64,000 nt of DNA from the NCBI GenBank assembly GCA_033857955.1, contig JAWVCW010000016.1, positions 22,359 through 86,358 of the forward strand. The letters are read 5' to 3'. How positions within the stretch are numbered: the stretch's first letter is position 1; each line of letters starts with the position of its first letter. Below the pieces are notes generated by a model, which ran no database searches, was not told the DNA's origin, and saw only the letters and a list, made by a program, of their open reading frames with translations. Source of the stretch: Gaiellasilicea sp033857955. GTDB taxonomy: Bacteria > Actinomycetota > Thermoleophilia > Gaiellales > Gaiellaceae. Made by a program: the position numbers and the translations under genes. This document shows, in pieces, positions 6,857 to 14,102 of the stretch.

Positions 6857-9800
6857 TCAGGCGGCCTGACGGGCTATCACGATAGCATCGACGAGGTCGA
6901 TCGCCCCCTCGAGGGCGTCCGTGCGCTGTGAGACCTCCCGCTTCGCGCTCGTGTAGACCGCCGTATCGGTCGTGTCCCGCAGCGCCCGCAGCTCGGACGA
7001 GCCGAGGACCAGCGGTCCGACCGTCGCGCGCCCGCCGCGGTAGATGAGGTAGTCCGCACCGAGCTGCGCGAGCTTGAGCTTTGCCTCCTGGATCGCGAAC
7101 AGGTGCTCGACCGGCTCCGGCACCGGGCCGTACCGATCCTCGAGCGTGGCGTGGAGCTCGCGCAGCTCGTCGTCCGACTCGGCCAGCGCGAGCCGGCGGT
7201 GGATGTCGATCTTCAGCGCCTCCGACGCCACGTAGGTCGCCGGCACGTAGGCGTCCACGCGTGCATCCACGCGCACGGGCCGCGTCGCCACGCGCCGCTG
7301 ACCCTGTAGCTCGGCGACCGCCTCGGCCAGCATCTCGACGTAGAGCTCGAAGCCGAGCGCGGCGACGTGGCCGGACTGCTCCGCCCCGAGCAGGTCGCCG
7401 GCGCCGCGGATCTCGAGGTCGCGCATGGCGATCTGGAAGCCGGCGCCGAGCTCGGTGTGGTCGGCGAGCGTGGAGAGGCGCGCTCGGGCCTCGGGCGAGA
7501 GCTCGCTCGCATCCGGGTAGAGGAGATACGCGTGCGCGGTCACGTCCGAGCGGCCGACGCGGCCCCGGATCTGGTAGAGCTGGGAGAGGCCCAGGGCATC
7601 CGCGCGCTCCACGATCAGGGTGTTCGCCTGCGGGATGTCGATCCCCGACTCGATGATCGTCGTCGAGACGAGCACGTCGGCGTCGCCGCGCAGGAAGGCG
7701 TGCATCTTCTCCTCGAGCTCGCGCTCCTTCATCTGGCCGTGCGCGACGATGAAGCGCAGCCCCGGACAGAGCTGCCGCAGCTTCTCGGCCGCCTCCTCGA
7801 TCGTCTCGACGCGGTTGTGGAGGTAGAAGGCCTGGCCGTCGCGGGCGATCTCGCGCTCGAGCGCCGTCGTGATCAGCTCCTCGTCGTACTCGCCCACCGT
7901 CGTCCGGATCGGGCGCCTGCCCTCCGGCGGCGTCTCGATGATCGAGATGTCGCGCAGCCCGGAGAGCGACATGTGGAGCGTGCGAGGGATCGGCGTCGCG
8001 GAGAGCGCCAGCACGTCGACCTCGAGCCGCAGCGAACGGAGCAGCTCCTTCTGTGCGACGCCGAAGCGCTGCTCCTCGTCCAGGATCACGAGCCCGAGAT
8101 CCTTGGGGATCACGTCGCGGCTGAGGACACGGTGCGTCCCGATCAGAACCTCCACCTTGCCGTCCGCGAAGTCCTTCAGCACCTGCTTCGCCTCGGCGGG
8201 CCTGCGGAAACGCGAGATCATCTCGACGCGGACCGGGAAGTCGCGGAAGCGGGTCTTGAAGGTGTTCCAGTGCTGCTCGGCGAGGATCGTCGTCGGGCAG
8301 AGGAAGAGCGTCTGCTTCCCGTTCACGGCGGCGGCGAACGCGGCGCGCACGGCAACCTCGGTCTTGCCGAAGCCGACGTCGCCGCAGACGAGGCGGTCCA
8401 TCGGACGCGGCATCTCGAGGTCCTCCTTGACCGCCTCGATCGCACGGGCCTGGTCCTCGGTCTCGCGGTACGGGAACTCGGTCTCGAGCCGCTCGAGCCA
8501 CTCGTTCTCGAGGTCGTACGCGACGCCAGGGGCCTGCTGGCGCTGGGCGTAGAGGGCGATCAGCTCGGTCGCGAGCTCGCGCACGGACTCGCGGGCGCGA
8601 GCCCTCAGGTTCTGCCAGGCCTTGCCGCCGAGCTTCGAGAGCGCGGGAGCGCTTGCGTCGGCGCCGATGTACTTCGAGACCTTGCCGAGCTGCTCGTGCG
8701 GGACGTACAGGCGGTCGTCGCCGCGGAAGGCGAGGAAGAGGTAGTCGCGGGTGACTCCAGCGACCTCCTTCGTCTCGAAGCCCAGCAGCTTGCCGACACC
8801 GTGGTCCTCGTGGACGATGAAGTCGCCCGTCCGCAGGTCCGCAAAGGAGGCGAGCGCCCGGCCTAGGCGCCGGTCGGCGCGAGGCGGTCGCTTGCGAAAG
8901 ACCTGTGTGTCCGGCAGCAGGACGAGGCCGAGCTCGCGCCACACGAACCCGCGGCGCGCCGGCGCCACCGCGAAGAGAAGCTCCGGCTGCTCGGGAAGCT
9001 CCTCACCGGGCTCGAGCAGGCGTGAGTCCGCGCGCTTGAGCAGGTTCTGCGTCCGCAGCGCCTCACCCGCGTGTGGGAAGGCGACGACGATCCGATTGCC
9101 GCCGCGGACGAAGCCCGAGAGCTCGGTCTCGGCCTCGGCGAGGCCGCGCGCGGCGATCGCGGGGCGCTGAGCCTCGAACGAGAACGGCTGTCCCTGCGGG
9201 AACGGGTCGAGCTCCGAGCTGCCCTTCAGCGACACCTGGTCGAAACCTTCCTCGGCCCAGACGCGCCGGACCTCTTCCGGCTGCCAGACGAAGTCGGGCA
9301 CGCGACCGAGCACCGGCACCAGGTCGCGGGGGATCTCCGGTGTGACCGGCTCCAAGTCGTCGTCCAGGAGCGTCGGCTCTGTCAGGTCGGCCCGCCGCTC
9401 GACAGCTGGATAGATCACGGCTCCCTCGACGGGATGAAGCGCCCGCTGCGTGAAGGGCGAGAACGCGCGCACCTGCTCGATCTCGTCGCCGTAGAGCTCG
9501 ACTCGGAGCGGCTCGCGGCCCGTCGTTGGGAAGACGTCGACGATCCCGCCGCGCACCGCGAACTGGCCGCGCTCCTCGGCCCGGTCGACCCGTTCATACC
9601 CCGCGAGCGCGAGTGACTCCGCGAGCCCGCCGAGCCCTGGTTCCGCCCCGACACCGAGCCGGACCGGCTCCGTCCGCCGTGCGAGCGGTGGCACGCCCTC
9701 CGCGAGAGCGGTCGCCGACGCACAGACGAGCCCGCCGCGCGCGAGCACGTCGAGAGCGCGCGCGCGCTCGCCGACGAGGTGCGGAGGCGGCTCGAGCCCG

Positions 9801-10069
9801 GAGCCCCAGCGGACGCCGCGGCCGGGAAGCAGCGCAACGCGGTCCGGGCCGGCGAACCACCCCGCCGCCTCCGCCGCGTCTCGCGCATCGGCGTCCTCCG
9901 GCAGCAGGCAGACGAGGCCGCGGTCGAGCTGCTCGTGCAGGGTCGCGAGCAGGAGGGGCAGCACCGGCTCCGAGACACGCGCCCGCGCCGGCAATGCGTC
10001 CGCGAACGACTGCAGCCGCTCGAGTGCGAGCAGCTCCCTGACGAATGCGTGGAGTACGGGACGGTCCAT
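6857..10069 (-). CDS. mfd: Transcription-repair coupling factor
   Basis: A 1070-residue DNA translocase that removes stalled RNA polymerase and recruits UvrA. The N-terminal UvrB-like module carries GGIVDVFPTTGREPLRVELYG; the RNA-polymerase interaction (CarD-like) domain has GDFIVHEDHGVGKLLGFE near residue 420; the helicase core has Walker A GDVGFGKTE (about 560), the DEEQ box LDEEQRFG (about 663), LSATPIPRTLHM and QLYQIRGRVGRS; the C-terminal TRCF domain follows ALKIDIHRRLALA. Slightly shorter than the 1150-1200 residue norm through a trimmed N-terminal region. It is divergent from greA, another RNA-polymerase rescue factor. Confidence 0.97.
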   Translation of the reverse strand: MDRPVLHAFVRELLALERLQSFADALPARARVSEPVLPLLLATLHEQLDRGLVCLLPEDADARDAAEAAGWFAGPDRVALLPGRGVRWGSGLEPPPHLVGERARALDVLARGGLVCASATALAEGVPPLARRTEPVRLGVGAEPGLGGLAESLALAGYERVDRAEERGQFAVRGGIVDVFPTTGREPLRVELYGDEIEQVRAFSPFTQRALHPVEGAVIYPAVERRADLTEPTLLDDDLEPVTPEIPRDLVPVLGRVPDFVWQPEEVRRVWAEEGFDQVSLKGSSELDPFPQGQPFSFEAQRPAIAARGLAEAETELSGFVRGGNRIVVAFPHAGEALRTQNLLKRADSRLLEPGEELPEQPELLFAVAPARRGFVWRELGLVLLPDTQVFRKRPPRADRRLGRALASFADLRTGDFIVHEDHGVGKLLGFETKEVAGVTRDYLFLAFRGDDRLYVPHEQLGKVSKYIGADASAPALSKLGGKAWQNLRARARESVRELATELIALYAQRQQAPGVAYDLENEWLERLETEFPYRETEDQARAIEAVKEDLEMPRPMDRLVCGDVGFGKTEVAVRAAFAAAVNGKQTLFLCPTTILAEQHWNTFKTRFRDFPVRVEMISRFRRPAEAKQVLKDFADGKVEVLIGTHRVLSRDVIPKDLGLVILDEEQRFGVAQKELLRSLRLEVDVLALSATPIPRTLHMSLSGLRDISIIETPPEGRRPIRTTVGEYDEELITTALEREIARDGQAFYLHNRVETIEEAAEKLRQLCPGLRFIVAHGQMKERELEEKMHAFLRGDADVLVSTTIIESGIDIPQANTLIVERADALGLSQLYQIRGRVGRSDVTAHAYLLYPDASELSPEARARLSTLADHTELGAGFQIAMRDLEIRGAGDLLGAEQSGHVAALGFELYVEMLAEAVAELQGQRRVATRPVRVDARVDAYVPATYVASEALKIDIHRRLALAESDDELRELHATLEDRYGPVPEPVEHLFAIQEAKLKLAQLGADYLIYRGGRATVGPLVLGSSELRALRDTTDTAVYTSAKREVSQRTDALEGAIDLVDAIVIARQAA

Positions 10070-10077
10070 GACGACAG

Positions 10078-10116
10078 GCGGAAACCGAGGTTTCCGCGGA
10101 CGACCATCTTAGTCGT
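10078..10116. promoter_or_regulatory. Two inverted repeats between mfd and greA
   Basis: In the 90-base divergent gap, GCGGAAACC-GA-GGTTTCCGC (10078-10097) is a perfect 9-base inverted repeat with a 2-base centre. A second one follows at once, GACGAC-N7-GTCGTC (10098-10116). They start 9 bases upstream of the mfd ATG. They could be operator sites or a hairpin in the mfd leader; function is not shown. Confidence 0.45.
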
Positions 10117-10159
10117 CAGCACCCCTCCAGGGTTTTGGCATTTCCGCCACACTAGGGCG

Positions 10160-10612
10160 ATGGCCGAGCGCGCAGGTGAATCGATGACCGTTGCTCAGCG
10201 CGACGCGCTCGCGGCCGAGCTCGCCGAGCTCGAGGGCCCCAAGCGCGCCGAGATGGTGGAGGCGATCGCGACCGCACGGGGGTTTGGCGACCTCTCCGAG
10301 AACTTCGCCTACCACGACGCGAAGAACGAGCAGGGCCTGCTCGAGCGGCGGATCACGATCCTTCGCAGCCGGATCGAGAACGCCGTCATCGTCGAGCACG
10401 CCGCAGAGGGTGTCGTCGGCGTCGGCTCGGTCGTCGAGGTCGAGGACGAGCAGGGGGGTCGCTTCGAGGTCGAGATCTCGAGCGTCGGCGGCGTCTCGAC
10501 CGACTCGCCGCTCGGTTCCGCGCTCGTCGGCGCAAAGATCGGCGAAAGCGTGGACGTCCGGGCGCCGAAGGGCTCCTGGAAGGCTCGTGTCGTGTCGGTC
10601 CGCTCTTCCTGA
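10160..10612 (+). CDS. greA: Transcription elongation factor GreA
   Basis: A 150-residue protein that stimulates cleavage of the backtracked RNA 3' end by RNA polymerase. The N-terminal coiled coil includes AELAELEGPKRAEMVEAIAT, RGFGDLSENFAYHDAKNEQ (the acidic DLSEN tip) and LLERRITILRSRI; the C-terminal FKBP-like domain includes STDSPLGSALVGAKIGESVDV. The ATG at 10160 is preceded by AGGG; an ATG at 10184 is possible and would shorten it by 8 residues. A 2-base gap separates it from the DUF4260 gene. Confidence 0.95.
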   Translation: MAERAGESMTVAQRDALAAELAELEGPKRAEMVEAIATARGFGDLSENFAYHDAKNEQGLLERRITILRSRIENAVIVEHAAEGVVGVGSVVEVEDEQGGRFEVEISSVGGVSTDSPLGSALVGAKIGESVDVRAPKGSWKARVVSVRSS

Positions 10613-10614
10613 CG

Positions 10615-10962
10615 ATGCCGAGGCTGCTTCTCCGCTTGGAAGGCGCCGTCGTGTTCGCCGCGGCGACCGCGCTCTATTTTCACGAGGGGCATGCGTGGTG
10701 GCTCTACGTCGCGCTCGCACTCGCGCCCGATCTGTCAATGATCGGGTACGCCGCCGGCAGCCGCGTCGGCGCCCTCGCCTACGACGCCGCTCATACCTAC
10801 GCCGTGCCCGTAACGCTCGCGGCCGCAGGAGTGCTGGCAGGCGCGGACGGACTCGTCGCGGTGAGCCTCATCTGGATCGCCCACATCGGCGCCGACCGCG
10901 GGCTCGGTTACGGCCTGAAGTACCCGACGGCCTTCAAGGACACGCACCTCCAACGGGTCTAG
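10615..10962 (+). CDS. DUF4260 family membrane protein
   Basis: A 115-residue protein with three or four hydrophobic segments: EGAVVFAAATALYF, WWLYVALALAPDLSMIGY, PVTLAAAGVLAGADGLVAVS and SLIWIAHIGADRGLGYGL. The DLSMIGY, WIAHIGADRGLGYGLK and final TAFKDTHLQR segments match DUF4260, a small integral membrane family of unknown role. Two bases downstream of greA, so probably co-transcribed, but no functional link is known. Confidence 0.85.
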   Translation: MPRLLLRLEGAVVFAAATALYFHEGHAWWLYVALALAPDLSMIGYAAGSRVGALAYDAAHTYAVPVTLAAAGVLAGADGLVAVSLIWIAHIGADRGLGYGLKYPTAFKDTHLQRV

Positions 10963-10969
10963 CCGGCGC

Positions 10970-11563
10970 TCAGTTGAAGCGGCGCTGCGCCTCTTCGAGG
11001 CCGTCGCGTGCCAGCGTCTCGACCGCGTCGGCTGCGCCGGCGACGAGCGTCTCCGCGTCGTCCTCGGGAGCGAACGCCGAGAGCACGTAGTCGGCGACCG
11101 GCCGGCGGTCTCCCCGCCCCGGCCGCCCGACGCCGACGCGGGTGCGCAGGAAGTCGGCCGAGCCGAGCGCCTGCTTGATCGACCTCAGTCCGTTGTGGCC
11201 GGCCAGCCCTCCACCCAGCCTGACCTGGAACCGGCCCGGGTCGAGATCGACGTCGTCGTGCACGACCACGATCGAGTCGAGCGGCACCTTGTAGAAGCGG
11301 GCTGCGGCGCCGAGCGAGTCGCCCGAGAGGTTCATGTACGTCTCCGGCTTCAGCAGGGCGAGCCGCTGGTCGCCGAGGCGGATCTCGGCGAGCTGGCCCG
11401 AGAACTTCGAGCGGAACGAGCCATCGTGCCGGCGCGCGAGCTCGTCGACGACCATCCAGCCTGCGTTGTGGCGGTCGCGGGCATGCTCGCGACCCGGGTT
11501 GCCGAGGCCCACGACGAGAAGATCGAGCGTCGAGGCGCGTTCGCCCCGACCGAAGAGGCGCAC
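10970..11563 (-). CDS. pth: Peptidyl-tRNA hydrolase
   Basis: A 197-residue enzyme that recycles tRNA from peptidyl-tRNA dropped by ribosomes. Signatures are LVVGLGNPGREHARDRHNAG with the catalytic His, LLKPETYMNLSG, VVHDDVDLDPGRFQVRLGGG with the essential Asp, GHNGLRSI and RVGVGRPG. The start is GTG, 3 bases after the rplY stop; a leading RLFGRGERAST extension is slightly longer than in E. coli Pth. The rplY-pth pairing is very common. Confidence 0.96.
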   Translation of the reverse strand: MRLFGRGERASTLDLLVVGLGNPGREHARDRHNAGWMVVDELARRHDGSFRSKFSGQLAEIRLGDQRLALLKPETYMNLSGDSLGAAARFYKVPLDSIVVVHDDVDLDPGRFQVRLGGGLAGHNGLRSIKQALGSADFLRTRVGVGRPGRGDRRPVADYVLSAFAPEDDAETLVAGAADAVETLARDGLEEAQRRFN

Positions 11564-11566
11564 TAC

Positions 11567-12286
11567 TTACTCTAGCGAGTCGGGGGCGGACTCGGCCGCG
11601 TCGCCGCCGGCAGGGGCTTCGCCCTCCGCAGTCTCGCCCTCGCCGGCCTCGCCGATGAGACCTTCCTCGCCCTCCTCGACCTCCTCGCCCTCGACGGGCT
11701 CGGGCTCGGCCTCGACGATCGGGGCAGAGACGGTCGCGATCACGGTCTCGTGCGGGTCGTCGAGGAACGTCACGCCCTCGAGCTTCGGGAGGTCCTCGAG
11801 TCGCAGCGCCCCGCCCATCTCCATCGAGCTGACGTCCGCCTCGATCGACTCGGGCACTTCCATCGGCAGCGCCTCGACGTTGAGCGTCGTGGAAGGCTGC
11901 GAGAGAACACCGCCCTCCTTCACGCCGGGTGCGTCCTCGGCCCCGTGCAAGTGGACTTGCACGGTCGCCTGGATCACGACGTCGAGCCGGACTTCCTGCA
12001 GGTCGATGTGGCGCACGTGGCCCCGGATCGGGTCGCGCTGGTACTCCTTCAGGATCGACGGGTGCATGGTGGTCTGCCCCTCCAGCACGACGTCGAGCAC
12101 AGCGTGCAGCCCCGACGGGCCGGTCAGCGCAGCCCGGAGCTCGCGCTCGCCGACGGCGAATGCGTGCGCTGTGGTCTTCCCGTAGAGGACACCCGGAACG
12201 AAGCCCTGCTTGCGCAGGCGCCGGGACTCAGGCGAGCCGAGCCGCGCGCGTTCCTTCACCTCGAGACGAAATCTGTCGCCGGCCAC
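11567..12286 (-). CDS. rplY: 50S ribosomal protein L25 (general stress protein CTC)
   Basis: A 239-residue long-form L25 that binds 5S rRNA. Residues 1-95 are the L25 RNA-binding domain (LGSPESRRLRKQGFVPGVLYG), followed by the TL5/CTC C-terminal beta domain (HVRHIDLQEVRLDVVIQATV, then SIEADVSSMEMGGALRLED). The last 50 residues are a strongly acidic Glu/Gly/Ala tail, typical of actinobacterial CTC proteins but on the long side. Start is GTG with no clear ribosome-binding site. It leads the rplY-pth operon. Confidence 0.95.
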   Translation of the reverse strand: MAGDRFRLEVKERARLGSPESRRLRKQGFVPGVLYGKTTAHAFAVGERELRAALTGPSGLHAVLDVVLEGQTTMHPSILKEYQRDPIRGHVRHIDLQEVRLDVVIQATVQVHLHGAEDAPGVKEGGVLSQPSTTLNVEALPMEVPESIEADVSSMEMGGALRLEDLPKLEGVTFLDDPHETVIATVSAPIVEAEPEPVEGEEVEEGEEGLIGEAGEGETAEGEAPAGGDAAESAPDSLE

Positions 12287-12306
12287 GGCGGCGGATGATA
12301 GCGCAA

Positions 12307-12331
12307 GCCAAGTAACAGACTGTTACTTGGG
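12307..12331. repeat. Palindromic repeat, copy 1 (CCAAGTAACAG-N-CTGTTACTTGG)
   Basis: Perfect 11-base arms around one base (A), at 12308-12330, with matching flanks GCC and GGG. A second copy with T at the centre lies at 31455-31479. Both sit between two minus-strand genes, here 14 bases after the stop of the 12345-12551 gene and 20 bases before the rplY start. It may be a regulator site, a termination hairpin or a small dispersed repeat. Confidence 0.75.
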
Positions 12332-12344
12332 ACGCCTCTGGCGG

Positions 12345-12551
12345 CTATTTGATGTGGAGATTGATGCCAAAAAGCAGCAATGGCCAGAGCAGGATGGCGA
12401 GGAGCGCGGAGAGGACGCGTTTGAGCGTGTCGAGGTTCTGGAAATAGTCCTTGTTCGCGGCGAGGAAGATGCCGATAGCGACATAGATCAGTCCGAGGAG
12501 CTTGCGCGGAAGGATCACGGGAGTCGGCTTTCCCGGTGTTCCAAACTTCAA
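12345..12551 (-). CDS. Small two-pass membrane protein, unknown
   Basis: A 68-residue protein with two hydrophobic segments, KLLGLIYVAIGIFLAA and SALLAILLWPLLLFGINL, joined by a polar loop NKDYFQNLDTLKRV, a plausible membrane hairpin. Its base composition is clearly less GC-rich than its neighbours. The start would be TTG at 12551 (LKFGTPGKP) with a weak distant GGAG. It lies upstream of rplY and divergent from the NarL-type regulator. I do not recognise the family. Confidence 0.6.
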   Translation of the reverse strand: MKFGTPGKPTPVILPRKLLGLIYVAIGIFLAANKDYFQNLDTLKRVLSALLAILLWPLLLFGINLHIK

Positions 12552-12659
12552 TCACCAACGGCGACTGTCGCTCCCCTTGTTTCGAATAGCCGCCAGGTGA
12601 GGTACAACTAGGCCTGGGAAAGCATCTAGGCGGCACCCTAACGAAGGGGTTCAAAAAAC
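12552..12659 (+). promoter_or_regulatory. Leader and probable promoter of the NarL-type regulator
   Basis: The 108-base divergent gap includes TTGTTT and, 19 bases on, GTACAACT as a loose promoter pair. GAAGGGG precedes the regulator ATG by 11 bases, with an A-rich spacer (TTCAAAAAAC) unusual for this DNA. The promoter is a visual guess; the ribosome-binding site is credible. Confidence 0.35.
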
Positions 12660-13340
12660 ATGACAAGGGTGATCCTTGCGGACGATCATCCGTTGTTCCT
12701 CTCGGCTCTGGAACTCTCGCTCGAGGCAGCTGGGGTTGAGGTCCTCGGGACGAGCGGGACGGGCGATGAGGTGCTGGAGCTGGTGGACAAGTGGCGGCCC
12801 GATGCGGTCCTGCTCGATCTGGCGATGCCGGGAATGGACGGCCTGACGTGCGTGACTCGGCTTGCGGAAAGGCATCCGGACGTTCGGGTGGTGGTCGTCT
12901 CGGCGACGGACGACCCGAACGCGATCCGCGAGGTGCTCGCGGCGGGCGCGGTGTGCTTCGTCGGCAAGAGCGTCCAGCCTTCCGATCTCGTCCATGCGCT
13001 TCGTGCGGTGACCAAGACCGACGGCATTCATTACCGGGGCGAGCTGCCGGTGGGAGAGCTCGGCCGTCCGGCCCGTAAGACCGAGCAGGAGGGCCACGGC
13101 CTGACGAAGCGCGAGCTCGAGATCCTGCGGCTCGTCGCAAGTGGCTCCTCGAACTCACAGATGGCCAAGCTGCTGTGGGTGACCGAGCAGACCGTCAAGT
13201 TCCACCTCTCGAACATCTACCGCAAGCTGGAAGTCCCGAATCGCACTGCGGCGTCGGCGAAGGCGAACAGCCTCGGGCTACTCGAGCATCAGGACGGCGA
13301 CGACACCCGCCCCGCCACCTGGACGGGCACCGCGGGCTAG
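12660..13340 (+). CDS. NarL/FixJ-family response regulator
   Basis: A 226-residue two-component regulator. Residues 1-120 form the receiver domain with ILADDHP (Asp8, Asp9), the phospho-acceptor Asp53 in LLDLAMPGMDG and the Lys in FVGKS. A LuxR-type DNA-binding domain follows from about residue 145: LTKRELEILRLVASGSSN and VKFHLSNIYRKLEVPNRT. The tail is a disordered GDDTRPATWTG segment. No sensor kinase is next to it, so the signal is unknown. Confidence 0.93.
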   Translation: MTRVILADDHPLFLSALELSLEAAGVEVLGTSGTGDEVLELVDKWRPDAVLLDLAMPGMDGLTCVTRLAERHPDVRVVVVSATDDPNAIREVLAAGAVCFVGKSVQPSDLVHALRAVTKTDGIHYRGELPVGELGRPARKTEQEGHGLTKRELEILRLVASGSSNSQMAKLLWVTEQTVKFHLSNIYRKLEVPNRTAASAKANSLGLLEHQDGDDTRPATWTGTAG

Positions 13341-13350
13341 AGGCGGTCGG

Positions 13351-13569
13351 TCAGCTCCACCGGTTCCGCGCCCAGGCCTCGAGATCATCGGGGTCGTTGG
13401 TGCGGGGGTAGTCGTCCGGCAATTCGGGGTCGCCGGGGGCGAACGTATGGCCCGGGTAGTCCGCAGGGCGCTCGTCGGGGTCGTAGCTGACCCGCCAGAT
13501 GCCATCGAGCGTCCGTCTGATGGTGGCCTGGCCGTGGGACAGGCGGACGATTCTCGGCTGGTCGCTCAT
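13351..13569 (-). CDS. Small hypothetical protein
   Basis: A 72-residue acidic, Asp/Pro-rich protein (MSDQPRIVRLSHGQATIRRT, then WRVSYDPDERPADYPG and ending DLEAWARNRWS). No membrane segment. An ATG at 13569 gives a natural start; a GTG two codons upstream is possible. It converges with the NarL-type regulator, 10 bases after its stop. The evenly spread charged residues and absence of a competing ORF support coding, but the family is unrecognised. Confidence 0.5.
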   Translation of the reverse strand: MSDQPRIVRLSHGQATIRRTLDGIWRVSYDPDERPADYPGHTFAPGDPELPDDYPRTNDPDDLEAWARNRWS

Positions 13570-13593
13570 CGGCACGACACGTGAGTCATTCGC

Positions 13594-13609
13594 CTAGAAG
13601 AGCTGGTTC
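13594..13609. repeat. Direct repeat of the prs 3' end, distal copy
   Basis: CTAGAAGAGCTGGTTC is identical to 14103-14118, the last 16 bases of prs including its stop codon. This copy is not part of a gene. The pair brackets about 490 bases with one small membrane gene and a palindrome, the pattern left by site-specific insertion at a gene end. Confidence 0.7.
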
Positions 13610-13659
13610 GCAGTCATGAGGTCGGGATGCTACTGAAACCTCTGATTCACCCGTCCTGA

Positions 13660-13689
13660 GTGTTGTCAGATCAGCTGATGTGACAACAC
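13660..13689. terminator. Long palindrome / hairpin
   Basis: GTGTTGTCA (13660-13668) pairs with TGACAACAC (13681-13689), and the interior ATCAGCTGAT is itself a palindrome, so 30 bases are almost perfectly symmetric with one G-G mismatch on each side. It lies 29 bases past the stop of the 13718-14005 gene, consistent with a terminator, or it may be a recombination or binding site. Confidence 0.5.
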
Positions 13690-13717
13690 AGTGGGTGGGC
13701 GCCTTGCTCCCCGGCGT

Positions 13718-14005
13718 CTACTGACGTACGCGTAGCCTGCCACGCCACAGTACGATTGCGAAGAGTGCGAGCGCAGACGCGCTGAACGCGAAGAAGGCGA
13801 CGCGATAGGCGAGTTCCCGATCCTCCCACCGCCGCTCGTACGCTGCCTGGTCGAAGTCGTCGCAGGATGAAGCTCGCCCGTGACTGCAAAACCAGGCGGC
13901 TTTCTGCGCGGCAAACTCGACATCTCGTTTGTGCCGGTGATCGGCGGTGGACACCAACGCTATTCCAGCGGCGGCCAACACGGCTGCAAGCGCGAGGCGA
14001 ATCAC
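13718..14005 (-). CDS. Small two-pass membrane protein inside the prs repeat pair
   Basis: A 95-residue protein from GTG 14005: a first membrane segment (VIRLALAAVLAAAGIALVST), an extracytoplasmic loop with two Cys (FCSHGRASSCDDFDQAAY, possible disulfide), and a second segment (AFFAFSASALALFAIVLW) followed by RGRLRVRQ. An in-frame ATG at 14071 would add 22 residues. It is bracketed by the 16-base direct repeats at 13594 and 14103, so it may be cargo of an inserted segment. Function unknown. Confidence 0.55.
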   Translation of the reverse strand: MIRLALAAVLAAAGIALVSTADHRHKRDVEFAAQKAAWFCSHGRASSCDDFDQAAYERRWEDRELAYRVAFFAFSASALALFAIVLWRGRLRVRQ

Positions 14006-14102
14006 GGTCGCAGGATACGAAGTTGGCGAGCTGAGCCGCGCACGTTCCGCAGCGTCTGACAGACCGCGCACATCCGGGGCGCGGCGCGTCGAGCCGCGCC
14101 GG

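Noticed and set aside
6273..8942. 889-residue minus-strand open frame across the foldase and mfd
   Set aside because: Arg/Pro/Ala-rich shadow composition, overlaps two confidently assigned genes in another frame, no domain.
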